Below are positions 1-8,558 of a stretch of 64,000 nt of DNA, piece after piece (within the stretch, counting starts at the first letter, position 1; each line of letters begins with the position of its first letter). Below the pieces are notes generated by a model. It ran no database searches, was not told where the DNA came from, and saw only the letters and a list, made by a program, of their open reading frames with translations. This DNA comes from Oxynema aestuarii AP17 (GTDB taxonomy: Bacteria > Cyanobacteriota > Cyanobacteriia > Cyanobacteriales > Laspinemataceae): assembly GCF_012295525.1 (NCBI RefSeq), contig NZ_CP051167.1:2480001-2544000 (forward strand). The letters are read 5' to 3'. A program made the translations under genes and the position numbers.

Positions 1-355
1 CGACGGCGAAACCGTTCCCGGTCTAATCGCCCGCATTCACGACGAATTGGGTAAAGCGGTCATGGCAGATGTCGATACCCTGGAAGCGGCGATCGTCGCC
101 GCCGAAGCGGGAGCCGATTTTGTCGGAACCACCCTCTACGGTTACACCGCCGCCACCCGCCACCGGACCCCTCCCGGTTTCGATTTACTTGCACAATTAA
201 TACAAAAATTGGATTGTCCCGTCATTTGCGAAGGGGGCATCGCTTCCCCAGAAATGGCCAAACGCGCCTTAGACATGGGAGCCGATGCCGTCGTCGTCGG
301 GACGGACATTACAGGAATTGATTTAAAAGTGCAAGCTTATCGCCGGATGTTGTAA
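1..355 (+). CDS. nanE: N-acetylmannosamine-6-phosphate 2-epimerase, 3' part
   Basis: The gene is cut by the window start; the open frame runs in from base 2 with no start codon. The visible C-terminal part of the (beta/alpha)8 barrel carries ADVDTLEAA, GADFVGTTLYGYT, VICEGGI and GADAVVVGTDITG, the pattern of NanE enzymes that convert ManNAc-6-P to GlcNAc-6-P in the cytoplasm. The last two motifs form the phosphate-binding end of the barrel. In cyanobacteria such genes usually occur without a full sialate pathway, so the role is probably general amino-sugar recycling; that is inference. A TTG at base 47 is not a credible start because the frame and the fold continue upstream. Confidence 0.85.
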   Translation, partial: DGETVPGLIARIHDELGKAVMADVDTLEAAIVAAEAGADFVGTTLYGYTAATRHRTPPGFDLLAQLIQKLDCPVICEGGIASPEMAKRALDMGADAVVVGTDITGIDLKVQAYRRML

Positions 356-401
356 GACCGTGGGACACTCCTGTGGAATCGTCCCCCGACTCCCCCTAAA
401 A

Positions 402-1289
402 TTAGTTGGTTCTTTTAACAATAATAATTTCCGATCCGACCACAGGCGATCGGGCGACTAAATGACCTCGACGATCGCTAATTTCTAATGTTTTAAAATC
501 CAATCGTCGCGCTTGAGCAAACATTTTATTCGCTAAGTTGTCTTGTCCCGAACGATCCAATTCGTACCAGCGATCGGCGATCGTCACTTGTAGCAAACTG
601 CGGAGAAAATTCGCTTGAATGGATTCGACCACCCCATCGGTATATTCATCGGCGACCGTCGCGACTTGTTTCTGAACCGCCACAATTAACTGTTGTTCCG
701 GCGTCAACTCCGATTCCGGTGGGAATTTTGGTTGCGGTGGTGCGACCTCTTCCACAGGTTGCGGGGATGGTTCAACTGCGGGTTTTTCTACAGGCGGTAA
801 GGATTCCACGGGTTCGGCGGGTTCCACGGGTTCTAAATTCGGTGCGGTTTCCACTTCTTCTAACCCCTGTTCCGGCGGGAGTTGAACCACTTCTTTCGGT
901 TCTAAAATGGGGGCGCGATCGCTGGAAGTCGGTTCTGACGGTTGTCGCAGCAAATTCACCGAAACGGCAATAAGGACGACTAAGGCGGCGATCGCCCCCG
1001 TTAAACCCCAATCGGACAGCTTTTGACTCACCGATTCCGGTAAAACTGCTCGAATTTTCCCTAAAACTTGACTCCAGACTCCAGGGGTTTCGGGTTCGGC
1101 GGGTTCCGCTTCGAGTTTTTCAACGGTGGTTTCGAGAACGGCGATCGTCTTTCGCAAACTGGCGATCGCCAACCGTTTAATTGGGGATTTTTGAGGCGCG
1201 ATCGCCGGGCGATCGTTATTTTCAGGAGTGGGGTTTTCTGAGGGAGTCGGTTCGGATTCTGATGGATTTGGTGGCGGTTCTTGACTCAT
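402..1289 (-). CDS. Proline-rich single-pass membrane protein, unknown function
   Basis: 295 residues. Residues 1-35 are rich in Pro, Glu and Ser. A hydrophobic segment at about 97-115 (GAIAALVVLIAVSVNLL) looks like one membrane helix. A Pro/Glu-rich linker follows (about 120-190), then a compact C-terminal domain of about 100 residues containing TIADRWYELD and ARSPVVGSE. I recognise this architecture as a conserved cyanobacterial hypothetical but know no function. The likely topology is a cytoplasmic N-terminus and a periplasmic C-terminal domain on a flexible stalk, which is inference. It converges with nanE, 46 bases apart, and has its own upstream region. An alternative is a cell-envelope scaffold protein. 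Confidence 0.7.
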   Translation of the reverse strand: MSQEPPPNPSESEPTPSENPTPENNDRPAIAPQKSPIKRLAIASLRKTIAVLETTVEKLEAEPAEPETPGVWSQVLGKIRAVLPESVSQKLSDWGLTGAIAALVVLIAVSVNLLRQPSEPTSSDRAPILEPKEVVQLPPEQGLEEVETAPNLEPVEPAEPVESLPPVEKPAVEPSPQPVEEVAPPQPKFPPESELTPEQQLIVAVQKQVATVADEYTDGVVESIQANFLRSLLQVTIADRWYELDRSGQDNLANKMFAQARRLDFKTLEISDRRGHLVARSPVVGSEIIIVKRTN

Positions 1290-1592
1290 GGTATTTTAGG
1301 CTGTTCGGTTGTTAAGAAAAACAGTAAAATTCAGAAATTTATCTGTATTTTTTTGTAAAATCCAGAACTATTTTTGATTGTTCAAATAGTCCTCATTGAG
1401 ATAGAGTGAGATCGAGAAAGAATTGAATCCTGTTCGGAGTGCGAGCATCTTTCTCGCTGTTCCAGCACCCAATTTTAGGAATTCACCGCTTATTTTTCAC
1501 TAATTTAAGTAGATATGTTTGCAATTAGTAAAGAGGGAGCGATCGATAATGGAATTGTGGTCAGCAGGGAAAATGCTCGGCACCACCACAAT
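1290..1592. other. Intergenic region with hairpins
   Basis: AT-rich spacer between the methylase 3' end and the start of the proline-rich membrane protein gene, both on the minus strand. It holds a small hairpin around 1435-1465 with the core GAGCATCTTTCTC, which resembles one at 41790-41820, and a longer inverted repeat at its right edge. I see no coding potential. Confidence 0.5.
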
Positions 1593-1594
1593 TC
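1552..1594 (-). terminator. Inverted repeat overlapping the methylase stop codon
   Basis: The arms GAATTGTGGT (1552-1561) and ACCACAATTC (1585-1594) are perfectly complementary over 10 bp, and the loop contains a second short pairing AGCA/TGCT. The structure touches the TGA stop of the methylase gene and could end or stabilise its transcript. There is no T run after it, so it is not a classical intrinsic terminator. Confidence 0.4.
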
Positions 1595-2432
1595 AATAGG
1601 AAGTGACTAAAACTTCATTGATTTTCCCTCGCTTGTTACCTTTAGAATTAATAGCTCTATTCGCATTGACAGTATGAATTTTAAAATCGCTGTAGAGTTC
1701 GCGGATAAAAGAACAATCCGAATTGGAGAGCATCACTTTTACCCCGCGATCGCCTAACTCGGCAAAGACTTCTTTCAACTCAATTTGATCTCGTTCCGAA
1801 AAAGAATAACGACTGTAACCCGTAAATCGACTGGTTGCGTTTAACGGATAATAAGGCGGGTCGAAATAAACGAAGTCTTCAGAGTTTGTTGCAGATTCCA
1901 GGACAGAATTGAAAGGATTGGGATCGATCTGGGTAGATCGCAAGATTTCAGACACGCATTTTAATAAATGGCGATCGCAAATCTTAGGATTTTTATAGCG
2001 ACCGATGGGGACATTAAATTCCCCTTTAGAATTTTCTCTATAAAGACCGTTAAAACAAGTTCGGTTTAAATAGATAATTCTCGCCGCTTTTTTAACTGGA
2101 TCGCGAAACTTACGCGATCGCAGTTCGTAATAATAATCTTTACTATGATTGGTTTGATGTTTTTCGAGAACGGCAATCAGATCGTCGGCACGATCGCGCA
2201 CAATTTGATAGACATTAACCAATTCCGTATTAATATCCGATAAATAAGCCGTGAAAGGCGATCGCGCTTGACTCAAGAAGAAAAAAACAGCGCCGCCACC
2301 TAAAAACGGTTCGTAATACCGTTGAAATTGTTGGGGAAAATAAGCTTGATATTGTTCGATTAATTGGGATTTTCCACCTGCCCATTTTAAAAAAGGGCGT
2401 GGAGAAACCGTTGAAATGGCCTGCTGGGTCAT
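1593..2432 (-). CDS. dam: DNA adenine methyltransferase, Dam / D12 class
   Basis: 279 residues, the normal length for GATC-specific Dam/DpnIIA enzymes. The S-adenosylmethionine motif FLKWAGGKSQL lies at about residues 14-24, followed by PFLGGGAVFF, and the catalytic DPPYYPL is near residue 193. The enzyme transfers a methyl group to N6 of adenine, most likely in GATC. No restriction endonuclease gene is adjacent, so it looks like an orphan methylase. The abundant HIP1 octamer contains GATC, so most HIP1 sites would be substrates; this follows if the specificity is GATC, which I infer from family resemblance. The start is ATG; a short AT-rich region separates it from the divergent Ycf33-like gene. 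Confidence 0.88.
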   Translation of the reverse strand: MTQQAISTVSPRPFLKWAGGKSQLIEQYQAYFPQQFQRYYEPFLGGGAVFFFLSQARSPFTAYLSDINTELVNVYQIVRDRADDLIAVLEKHQTNHSKDYYYELRSRKFRDPVKKAARIIYLNRTCFNGLYRENSKGEFNVPIGRYKNPKICDRHLLKCVSEILRSTQIDPNPFNSVLESATNSEDFVYFDPPYYPLNATSRFTGYSRYSFSERDQIELKEVFAELGDRGVKVMLSNSDCSFIRELYSDFKIHTVNANRAINSKGNKRGKINEVLVTSY

Positions 2433-2693
2433 TACAAGAATTCAATAATTAAGATCGAAAATAAAAACCAACTCAATCGGGCTGAAATTGGCGAATTTGG
2501 GGCGATCGCCCGAGTTCCGGACGAGCGACCTTCACCATCATATCGATCCGGGGGGCGATCGCGCAGGAGTTGGCGAAGATCCAAACTGGAAACAGATCCC
2601 CCATCGATTCCCCTTGTGCAAGGATGCGACAAATGTTAGGAATTAATATGCAATAGTGTCTCATCCGCCTTGGCGCGATCGCCTGTCGAAATT

Positions 2694-2903
2694 ATGATGG
2701 TTGTTTTTGACGATTTCTGGAATAACGTTCTGCGCTATCCCCGCTACTTTGTCACGATTGTCTTGGGGATCTTCTTCGCCTTGTTCGGGTGGCTCAAACC
2801 GTTGTTGCGTAACCCCATTTCGGCGATCGCCCTGATCGGCTTCGTCGTCGCCGCCTTCATCTTCACCTTTTTCACCCTGCGGGGGATGCTCGGACTGGCC
2901 TAA
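2694..2903 (+). CDS. DUF751 / Ycf33-like small membrane protein
   Basis: 69 residues from the ATG at 2694; the frame can be opened earlier at a TTG at 2670, but homologous proteins begin close to FDDFWNNVLRYPRYF. Two hydrophobic segments (about 16-32 and 38-58) are separated by KPLLRNP, and the protein ends in FTLRGMLGL. This is the pattern of the DUF751 family, related to Ycf33 of plastids, a thylakoid-associated protein of unknown role. It lies 97 bases upstream of rbfA on the same strand and may share a transcript with it. Confidence 0.75.
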   Translation: MMVVFDDFWNNVLRYPRYFVTIVLGIFFALFGWLKPLLRNPISAIALIGFVVAAFIFTFFTLRGMLGLA

Positions 2904-3000
2904 ATTCAGGGAAATTCCAACGAAAATCAAACAAAGGTAGACGAACTCAGGAATCCTACCTTAAGCTACGAAATAGAACGCGAGTAAGGGAGCGAATCTC

Positions 3001-3429
3001 ATGGCTACGGAACGTCGGGTTTCCCGTGTAGCTTCCCTGATTAAACGCGAAGTCAGCCAAATGTTACTCAACGACATCAAGGATGACCGCGTGGGCGCAG
3101 GAATGGTCAGCGTAACGGATGTAGATGTCTCGGGCGACTTACAACACGCAAAAATTTTTGTCAGTATTTACGGAACCGACGAAGCGCGCGCCGCAACCAT
3201 GGCAGGTTTAAAATCGGCGACGGGCTTCGTGCGGGCGGAATTGGGCCATCGGGTGCGCTTGCGCCGAACCCCAGAGGTCGTTTTCCTCGAAGATCGTTCG
3301 ATCGAGCGCGGAACGCGGATTCTCTCGTTACTCAATCAGTTAAGCGAGGAACGCCACGCCAACCATCCGGAGGACGACGGCGACGATTCGGATCGATCGC
3401 CTAACGACATTTCACCAGCAGAGGCATAG
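3001..3429 (+). CDS. rbfA: Ribosome-binding factor A
   Basis: 142 residues. RbfA binds the 30S subunit and helps 16S rRNA 5' end maturation, with importance in cold adaptation. The KH-type fold is visible: [18 protein letters not shown] at the N-terminus, [20 protein letters not shown] in the middle, and [18 protein letters not shown] with the Ala-x-Gly interruption typical of the family. The last 25 residues are an acidic tail. The start is ATG. The GH3 gene starts three bases after the stop, so the two are almost surely co-transcribed. Confidence 0.95.
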   Translation: MATERRVSRVASLIKREVSQMLLNDIKDDRVGAGMVSVTDVDVSGDLQHAKIFVSIYGTDEARAATMAGLKSATGFVRAELGHRVRLRRTPEVVFLEDRSIERGTRILSLLNQLSEERHANHPEDDGDDSDRSPNDISPAEA

Positions 3430-3432
3430 TTT

Positions 3433-5112
3433 GTGACAGGCGCTCAGTTTTCTCCCGCACTGCCAGATCTCGATACGCTGTCTTTAGAACAACAAGTCGC
3501 TCAGATGTTTGTGGTAAGAGCATCTGGGCGTTTCTTTGACCGCCAGATCGAATTCCCCGACTGGGAACCCCCGGCGGCGACCCTCGAACGTTGGTTGCAC
3601 GATCTCGGTGTCGGCGGGGTGATTCTCGTCGGCGGGAGTGCGGTGGATTTGCTGGTGCGATCGCGCTGGTTGCAAGCACGAGCGCAATATCCCCTGTTCG
3701 TCGCTGCGGATATTGAAGAAGGCGTCGGTCAGCGCTTTGCGGGGGCTACCTGGTTTCCGCCGCCGATGGCGATCGCCGCGATCGCCGATCGCGACCCGGA
3801 CAAAGCCCGCCACTATGCCGAAGAATACGGCGCCACCACCGCCCGCGAAGCCCTGGCGATCGGCATTAACTGGGTCCTCGGCCCGGTGGTCGATGTCAAC
3901 AACAATCCCCAAAATCCGGTGATTAACGTGCGCGCCTTCGGCGAAACCCCGGAACGGGTCGCCGACTTAGCGACCGCGTTTTTACGGGGGGTGCAGCGCT
4001 TCCCGGCGCTCAGTTGTGCCAAGCATTTTCCCGGTCACGGGGATACGAGTGTGGATTCTCACGTCGATTTGCCCGTGTTGACCCATTCCGCCGAACGACT
4101 GGCGCAAGTGGAACAACCGCCGTTCGCGCGGGCGATCGCGGCGGGAGTGGACGCGGTGATGAGCGCTCACCTGCTCATTCCCAGTTGGGACGGCGATCGC
4201 CCCGCGACTTTATCTTCTAAAATCCTCACCGATCGCCTGCGCGGCGACCTCGGCTTTGACGGCTTGATCCTCACCGATGCTTTGGTCATGGGGGCGATTG
4301 CCAATCGCTACGGCGCCAACGAAGCCCCCCTACTCGCCCTCGAAGCCGGGGCAGATATTCTCTTAATGCCCGTCGATCCGGCGGGGGCGATCCGCACGAT
4401 TTGCGACGCCGTTGACAAAGGGCGCGTTTCCCCGGAGCGCATTCGCCAATCCGTCGAGCGCATTTGGCGCGCCAAACACAAGATTTTTGCCGAACCTGCC
4501 AATTTACCCCCCGCCAGCGAAACCACCGGGGAAGCCCTCGCCCGCTTGCAATCCCTGGCTGCTCCCGACGCCGGGGCGATCGCCACCGAGATCCTGCAAG
4601 AGTCCCAACAGGTCGGGGGTTCATTACCACTTTCCCTCCCGCCGTCAACTGCGGGCGCCACGCGCAATTTATTGCTGGTGGATAATTTGGTCACTTGCGG
4701 TTTTCTCGGTCGTCAAGCCCCGGCGATCGCCATCCCTCAGTCCCGAGGGTACGCCCTCCAGCTTGTAGACCTGCACACCGATTCCAACCCCGAGGGCGAT
4801 ACGCCTCCGGCGTCCCGTGACGAACCCTCGACCGAGGGCGCCACGTTGCTGCAAGTTTTTATCCGAGGCAATCCTTTCGGCGGTCCGGCGCGGGCGACTG
4901 AGTTAGCGGATCGGTGGTTAAAGCATTTATTGACAAGCGGGCAACTGCAAGGGGTGGCGATTTACGGCAGTCCTTACGTGTTACAGCAGTTTCTGCCCCA
5001 TTTGCCCGCCGATCTGCCCTACGTGTTCTCTTACGGCCAAATGCACGAGGCACAGGCGATCGCCCTCGGTACTCTGTTCGGGGTACGGGATCCAGTTGTC
5101 AACAAATCCTGA
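3433..5112 (+). CDS. nagZ: Glycoside hydrolase family 3, NagZ-like beta-N-acetylhexosaminidase
   Basis: 559 residues from a GTG start placed three bases after rbfA. The N-terminal GH3 barrel (about 1-350) has AADIEEGVGQRFAG, the mobile-loop motif KHFPGHGDTSVDSHVDLP with the catalytic His/Asp pair, and FDGLILTDAL with the Asp nucleophile. The enzyme should remove GlcNAc from muropeptides during wall recycling. A further domain of about 200 residues follows, which bacterial NagZ of about 340 residues lacks but cyanobacterial homologues often have. Within it, bases about 4790-4845 look like a dispersed repeat taken into the frame (encoding EGDTPPASRDEPSTEGA). The GH3 assignment is firm; the exact substrate is inferred. 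Confidence 0.85.
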   Translation: MTGAQFSPALPDLDTLSLEQQVAQMFVVRASGRFFDRQIEFPDWEPPAATLERWLHDLGVGGVILVGGSAVDLLVRSRWLQARAQYPLFVAADIEEGVGQRFAGATWFPPPMAIAAIADRDPDKARHYAEEYGATTAREALAIGINWVLGPVVDVNNNPQNPVINVRAFGETPERVADLATAFLRGVQRFPALSCAKHFPGHGDTSVDSHVDLPVLTHSAERLAQVEQPPFARAIAAGVDAVMSAHLLIPSWDGDRPATLSSKILTDRLRGDLGFDGLILTDALVMGAIANRYGANEAPLLALEAGADILLMPVDPAGAIRTICDAVDKGRVSPERIRQSVERIWRAKHKIFAEPANLPPASETTGEALARLQSLAAPDAGAIATEILQESQQVGGSLPLSLPPSTAGATRNLLLVDNLVTCGFLGRQAPAIAIPQSRGYALQLVDLHTDSNPEGDTPPASRDEPSTEGATLLQVFIRGNPFGGPARATELADRWLKHLLTSGQLQGVAIYGSPYVLQQFLPHLPADLPYVFSYGQMHEAQAIALGTLFGVRDPVVNKS

Positions 5113-5701
5113 CATTCTTCAAAAAAATCGCCCAGAGAATGTAATAGGTAGCGAGAGTAACACTCTCGGTACTTTTACTCAGGAGGTCGCCCCGGGTCGA
5201 GGAATCTGTCGGCTCCGACGAGCCGCCGGGTGGTAAGGGCTGGAGTGCTGATTAAATAAGCAATTGAGGCGATCGCCTCCGGAAAATTTTGCGGGCGATC
5301 GTCCAGTTTCGTGCGGGCGATCGTCCCCTCTGCGCCCTCGAATGAAGCTACACTTCGACAATAATTGAATTTAATAATGCAAGACGTAGGATTTATAAAA
5401 TTTAATTAAAAGTAAATCTTTAAGAATCGCTAAAACTCTTTGCTCTAGAGACTTACAGGAAAAATAAATCTTGCAAGCAATCGCAAAAAGCTGGGCAAGA
5501 TTCTTAATAATTCATTAATATGAATTGAGGATGCTTAGCGTGACAATAGAATTGATTCAGTATATGTTGTAACAATTCAATAAGCATCGTCTAAGATCGG
5601 CTCAGAAGCATTATTGAGAATATCTGCGTGCCTGCATGAGTGGCATCGGACTGAGCGATCGTCAAATTTAACGAACAGAACCAGATCGAGAGGCTTTTAT
5701 T
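5113..5701. other. Non-coding region upstream of the DUF4327 gene
   Basis: Bases 5113-5350 hold a hairpin and several GATCG-rich stretches. Bases 5360-5700 are AT-rich and probably contain the promoter and leader of the DUF4327 gene. Small open frames here lack ribosome-binding sites and recognisable composition. Confidence 0.5.
5152..5168 (+). terminator. Hairpin after nagZ
   Basis: CGAGAGT (5152-5158), loop AAC, ACTCTCG (5162-5168) is a perfect 7-bp stem, followed by GTACTTTTACT. It lies 40 bases after the nagZ stop and is a plausible weak intrinsic terminator of the rbfA-nagZ transcript. Confidence 0.45.
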
Positions 5702-5929
5702 ATGATGGCTACGTCTACCGTTCAATATTCCATCGAAGTGATTAGAGAAGAAGCCCGCAACCTCGTCAGTAAGGGCATCGTCGGCAGACAGCAACCGATT
5801 TACACCCTCTGTCAGTACATTCCCGCCCGCGAGTGGTCGATGGTAGAGTGCGAGTTAGAATCGAATAATTACTTACTGCGCGATCGCATCGGCGATTTGA
5901 TGGGACGGGAAGACTGGGAGAACGATTAG
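5702..5929 (+). CDS. DUF4327 family protein
   Basis: 75 residues. The sequence matches my recollection of the cyanobacterial DUF4327 family: YSIEVIREEARNLV, then RQQPIYTLCQYIPAREW, then VECELESNNYLLRDRIGDL, ending in GREDWEND. It is a small soluble protein with no signal or membrane segment and no known function. The start can be the ATG at 5702 or the one directly after it. A long AT-rich leader precedes it and a hairpin terminator follows, so it is probably monocistronic. Confidence 0.8.
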   Translation: MMATSTVQYSIEVIREEARNLVSKGIVGRQQPIYTLCQYIPAREWSMVECELESNNYLLRDRIGDLMGREDWEND

Positions 5930-5945
5930 GAGTTATCGAAACTTT

Positions 5946-5962
5946 CGGGGTTGAAAACCCCG
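5946..5962 (+). terminator. Terminator-like hairpin after the DUF4327 gene
   Basis: CGGGGTT, loop GAA, AACCCCG is a perfect 7-bp stem 16 bases after the stop codon, followed by the partly T-rich ATCTTCT. Confidence 0.55.
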
Positions 5963-6019
5963 ATCTTCTAGGACAGCTTTAACAAAATTTCGGCTAAAAT
6001 AGAATCAGTCGCCATAGGG

Positions 6020-6180
6020 CATTGGGAGACTTTAAACGGGCGTGGAGAGACGGTAAGACTACTGAGTAGCAAGTCTCGATGAAGCGTCAAGGAATCATCG
6101 CCCCTTGAGGGCGGTGAGGTATGTCAATACTTTGAAATTACAAAGATCGTCCCCCTAGTTTTAGGGGGATGGTCTTTTGC
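6020..6180 (+). mobile_element. Solitary IS200/IS605 right end, omega-RNA-like remnant
   Basis: The stretch GTAAGACTACTGAGTAGC, then AAGTCTCGATGAAGC, then a GC-rich hairpin (ATCGCCCCTTGAGGGCGGTG) and ATGTCAA resembles the 3' end of cyanobacterial tnpB elements, the part that gives the TnpB guide (omega) RNA. The same order, GATGAAGC - GAATCCCCG hairpin - TGTCAA, is seen on the minus strand near 32890-32960. No tnpB or tnpA coding sequence precedes it here, so the body of the element is lost. A strong intrinsic terminator closes the segment. Resemblance to omega-RNA is from memory of such ends; transcription is unknown. Confidence 0.55.
6145..6178 (+). terminator. Intrinsic terminator
   Basis: GATCGTCCCCCT (6145-6156), loop AGTTTT, AGGGGGATGGTC (6163-6174), then TTTTGC. 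A long GC-rich stem and a T run mark a rho-independent terminator for a plus-strand transcript, although no intact gene ends here. Confidence 0.7.
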
Positions 6181-6217
6181 GTGGACGGACATTAAAGAGT
6201 GATAACGGGCGATTCGC

Positions 6218-6613
6218 TTAAGTGTCCGCGTCGTTAGCACTCAAGCGCTCTAGTTCGGCCCGTAACGCCGCCACTTGAGCCGTGAGATCTTCGATTTCCT
6301 GTTGGATTTCCGGTTCTTTCCTCGTCGAAGAACTCGGCGAATCCGGGGGATTCGCTGAGGTTTCCGGCGTAGACTCCGAGGGAGTCGCCCCCGGTTGGTT
6401 AAAAATCGTATCGACGAAATTGCGGGCTTCGCGCTCGGTCATTTCCCCTTTTTTCGCCAATTTTTGCGTCAGCTCGTTAAACTCTAACTGCAAGTCTGCT
6501 AGATTTTCTTCGCGCTTTTGCTCATCTTGCAAACTTTCGAGTAAAGAGGTCGTGGCGCCAACGCCGACCCGAAAGCCAGTTTGTAAAAATTCCATCAAGT
6601 TATTGGGATTCAT
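6218..6613 (-). CDS. Phasin-like coiled-coil protein
   Basis: 131 residues, ATG start. Residues 1-70 are an amphipathic helical region (GFRVGVGATTSLLESLQDEQ, then LNELTQKLAKKGEMTEREARNFVD-type spacing) like the small cyanobacterial proteins grouped with phasins or DUF1640-type coiled coils. A Ser/Pro-rich linker (about 73-98) follows and then a second coiled coil (IQQEIEDLTAQVAALRAELERL). No signal peptide. Phasins coat polyhydroxyalkanoate granules, but no PHA genes are nearby, so granule binding is only a possibility. Confidence 0.6.
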   Translation of the reverse strand: MNPNNLMEFLQTGFRVGVGATTSLLESLQDEQKREENLADLQLEFNELTQKLAKKGEMTEREARNFVDTIFNQPGATPSESTPETSANPPDSPSSSTRKEPEIQQEIEDLTAQVAALRAELERLSANDADT

Positions 6614-6790
6614 CGTTGTTTTTGCGATCGTAATTCAAGAACGGTCGTTTGGACGGTAGAGGGTTCGCCAACCAGCTCGCTGGGGAACCCCTCGGCTAAC
6701 CCAGCACGAGGCAAATCGGGGGCTTTCTTCTATGCTACGAGCTAACGGCTCGTCGATCGGTAGCGATCGCTAACTCTGCGCCGCGATCGC

Positions 6791-7903
6791 TCATTGAATC
6801 AGAACTAAGTTGTCCCGGTGAACCACGGTATCCGCCCCAAGATATCCCAAAATCGCCGGAATTTCATCCGATCGCCGACCCCGAATCTGTTGGAGTTCGC
6901 GACTGCTGTAGTTGACCAGACCCCGGGCAATTTCTACCCCCGAGCGATCGCACAGTTGCACCGCTTCCGACGCTTCAAACTGCCCTTCGATCGCCGTTAC
7001 CCCGGCGGCGAGTAAGGACTTTCCTCCTTCGCAAATCGCCTTGAGGGCGCCGCGATCGAGATAGAGTTTCCCCGTCGGAATCAGTCCGTAAGCGATCCAG
7101 CGCTTGCGGGCGTTCGGCGTGCGCGGTTGCGCGGCGAATTGGGTGCCGATCGCCTCCCCTTGTAAGATTTTGACAATATTTGCCGGATATTTCCCCGCCG
7201 CGATCGCCGTGCGTACCCCCGCACTCGTCGCGATCCGCGCCGCCTCGATCTTGGTCGCCATCCCTCCAGTGCCCCAATTCGTCCCACTTCCCGCCGTTTC
7301 CACCTGCAAGGCGGCGAGTTCTCCGAGATGTTGAACCAGGGGAATCGGTCGCGCGTCGGGATTGCTGCGCGGGTCTGCGGAATAAAGGCGGTCTACATCG
7401 GTCAACAGAAACAACCAGTCCGCTTCGACCAAACTGGCGACCATCGCCGAAAGGGTATCGTTATCGCCAAATTTTAATTCTTCGACGGCGACGGTATCGT
7501 TCTCGTTGACCACGGGAATAACTTTGAGGTCGAGTAATTCCTGGAACGTCCGATAAGCATTGACATAGCGACTGCGCTGCACCAAATCCGTGCGCGTGAG
7601 CAGGACTTGGGCGATCGGTTGTTGCATCGTCGTAAATAAATCGTCGTAAACCCGCATCAACCGTCCTTGGCCCACCGCCGCCACCGCCTGCTTGCGAGCA
7701 ATATCGCGCGGTCGTTCGCTCAATCCCAGACGCGCGCAACCGACGCCGACGGCCCCCGAGGAGACTAAAATCACTCGATTTCCCTGTTGGCGCAGCTCGC
7801 TGAGGGTTTCGACCAAGGCGGCGATCGTGGAAATGGCCAAGTTCCCAGTATTCGGTTGTGTCAAGCTAGAGGTGCCGATCTTGACGACGATCGTAGACGA
7901 CAT
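6791..7903 (-). CDS. proB: Glutamate 5-kinase
   Basis: 370 residues, full length. The amino-acid kinase domain (about 1-260) begins VVKIGTSSL and contains [29 protein letters not shown] and [12 protein letters not shown], the ATP and glutamate sites of ProB. A PUA domain fills about 275-365. It phosphorylates glutamate in the first step of proline synthesis; proline feedback is usual for the family. It is the last gene of a minus-strand run DUF3727 - mltG - yqeG - proB, though the yqeG-proB spacer holds repeats and proB may have its own promoter. Confidence 0.96.
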   Translation of the reverse strand: MSSTIVVKIGTSSLTQPNTGNLAISTIAALVETLSELRQQGNRVILVSSGAVGVGCARLGLSERPRDIARKQAVAAVGQGRLMRVYDDLFTTMQQPIAQVLLTRTDLVQRSRYVNAYRTFQELLDLKVIPVVNENDTVAVEELKFGDNDTLSAMVASLVEADWLFLLTDVDRLYSADPRSNPDARPIPLVQHLGELAALQVETAGSGTNWGTGGMATKIEAARIATSAGVRTAIAAGKYPANIVKILQGEAIGTQFAAQPRTPNARKRWIAYGLIPTGKLYLDRGALKAICEGGKSLLAAGVTAIEGQFEASEAVQLCDRSGVEIARGLVNYSSRELQQIRGRRSDEIPAILGYLGADTVVHRDNLVLIQ

Positions 7904-7910
7904 AGGGGAG

Positions 7911-7961
7911 AGTTTAGAGTTTAGAGTTTAGAGTTTAGATTTTAGAGTTTAGAGTTTAGAT
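7911..7961. repeat. TTTAGAG heptanucleotide tandem repeat
   Basis: About seven consecutive, slightly varied copies of the heptamer TTTAGAG/TTTAGAT stand directly upstream of proB. The adjoining 7985-8030 is pyrimidine-rich (CCTTCTCCCTTCTCCC). Related heptads occur at several other intergenic sites in the window. Confidence 0.85.
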
Positions 7962-8036
7962 TGAGGGAGTCGGGAGTGACGAAGCTTGTCCCTTTTTCCT
8001 TCTCCCTTCTCCCTTTTCCTCTTTGTCTTTCACCTC

Positions 8037-8558
8037 TCACCGATCCAAATGCAAAGACGCCCCCAAAATTTGGGAAAGCCACACTTCAAACGATCGCAGA
8101 CGATAGGGGTGAAACACATCCCCCGGATCGACCATCGGATCGACCAAAATCGTAAACATCCCCAAACGGTTACCCGCCAAAACATCCGTAAACAGGCGAT
8201 CGCCGACCATCGCCACCTGTTGTACGGGTAAATTCATCGCCGTGACGGCTTGTCTGAGTTTGCGGCGCGACGGTTTAGCCGCTCCCGTGATATAAGGCAA
8301 TTCTAAGGATTTAGCAATACTGCCAATCCGGTTTTCACTAATATTGTTACTGACCAACCACAGGGGAACCAGAGGTTTGAATAGTGCAACCCACTCCTGT
8401 AGCGGTTCGGAAACCTCTTTTTCGGTAAAAGGCACTAAGGTTTCATCGACATCGAGAACCAAGCCCTTAAGCTGATAGGTTTCGAGGACTTCTGGTTGCA
8501 AATTAATAATGGAACCGCCTAACAATAGGTCGGGTTGTAAAAGTTTTCCCCAAGACAT
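8037..8558 (-). CDS. yqeG: YqeG family HAD IIIA-type phosphatase
   Basis: 173 residues. HAD motif I is LVLDVDETLVPF (about residues 33-44), motif II includes WLVSNN, the motif III Lys lies in AAKPSRRKLRQA, and motif IV is VGDRLFTDVLAGNRLGM. This is the YqeG family, small cytoplasmic phosphatases related to phosphatidylglycerophosphatase Gep4; a role in phosphatidylglycerol synthesis is possible but not proved for bacteria. The start is ATG. It belongs to a same-strand group with mltG and proB, although 363 bases separate it from mltG. Confidence 0.88.
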   Translation of the reverse strand: MSWGKLLQPDLLLGGSIINLQPEVLETYQLKGLVLDVDETLVPFTEKEVSEPLQEWVALFKPLVPLWLVSNNISENRIGSIAKSLELPYITGAAKPSRRKLRQAVTAMNLPVQQVAMVGDRLFTDVLAGNRLGMFTILVDPMVDPGDVFHPYRLRSFEVWLSQILGASLHLDR

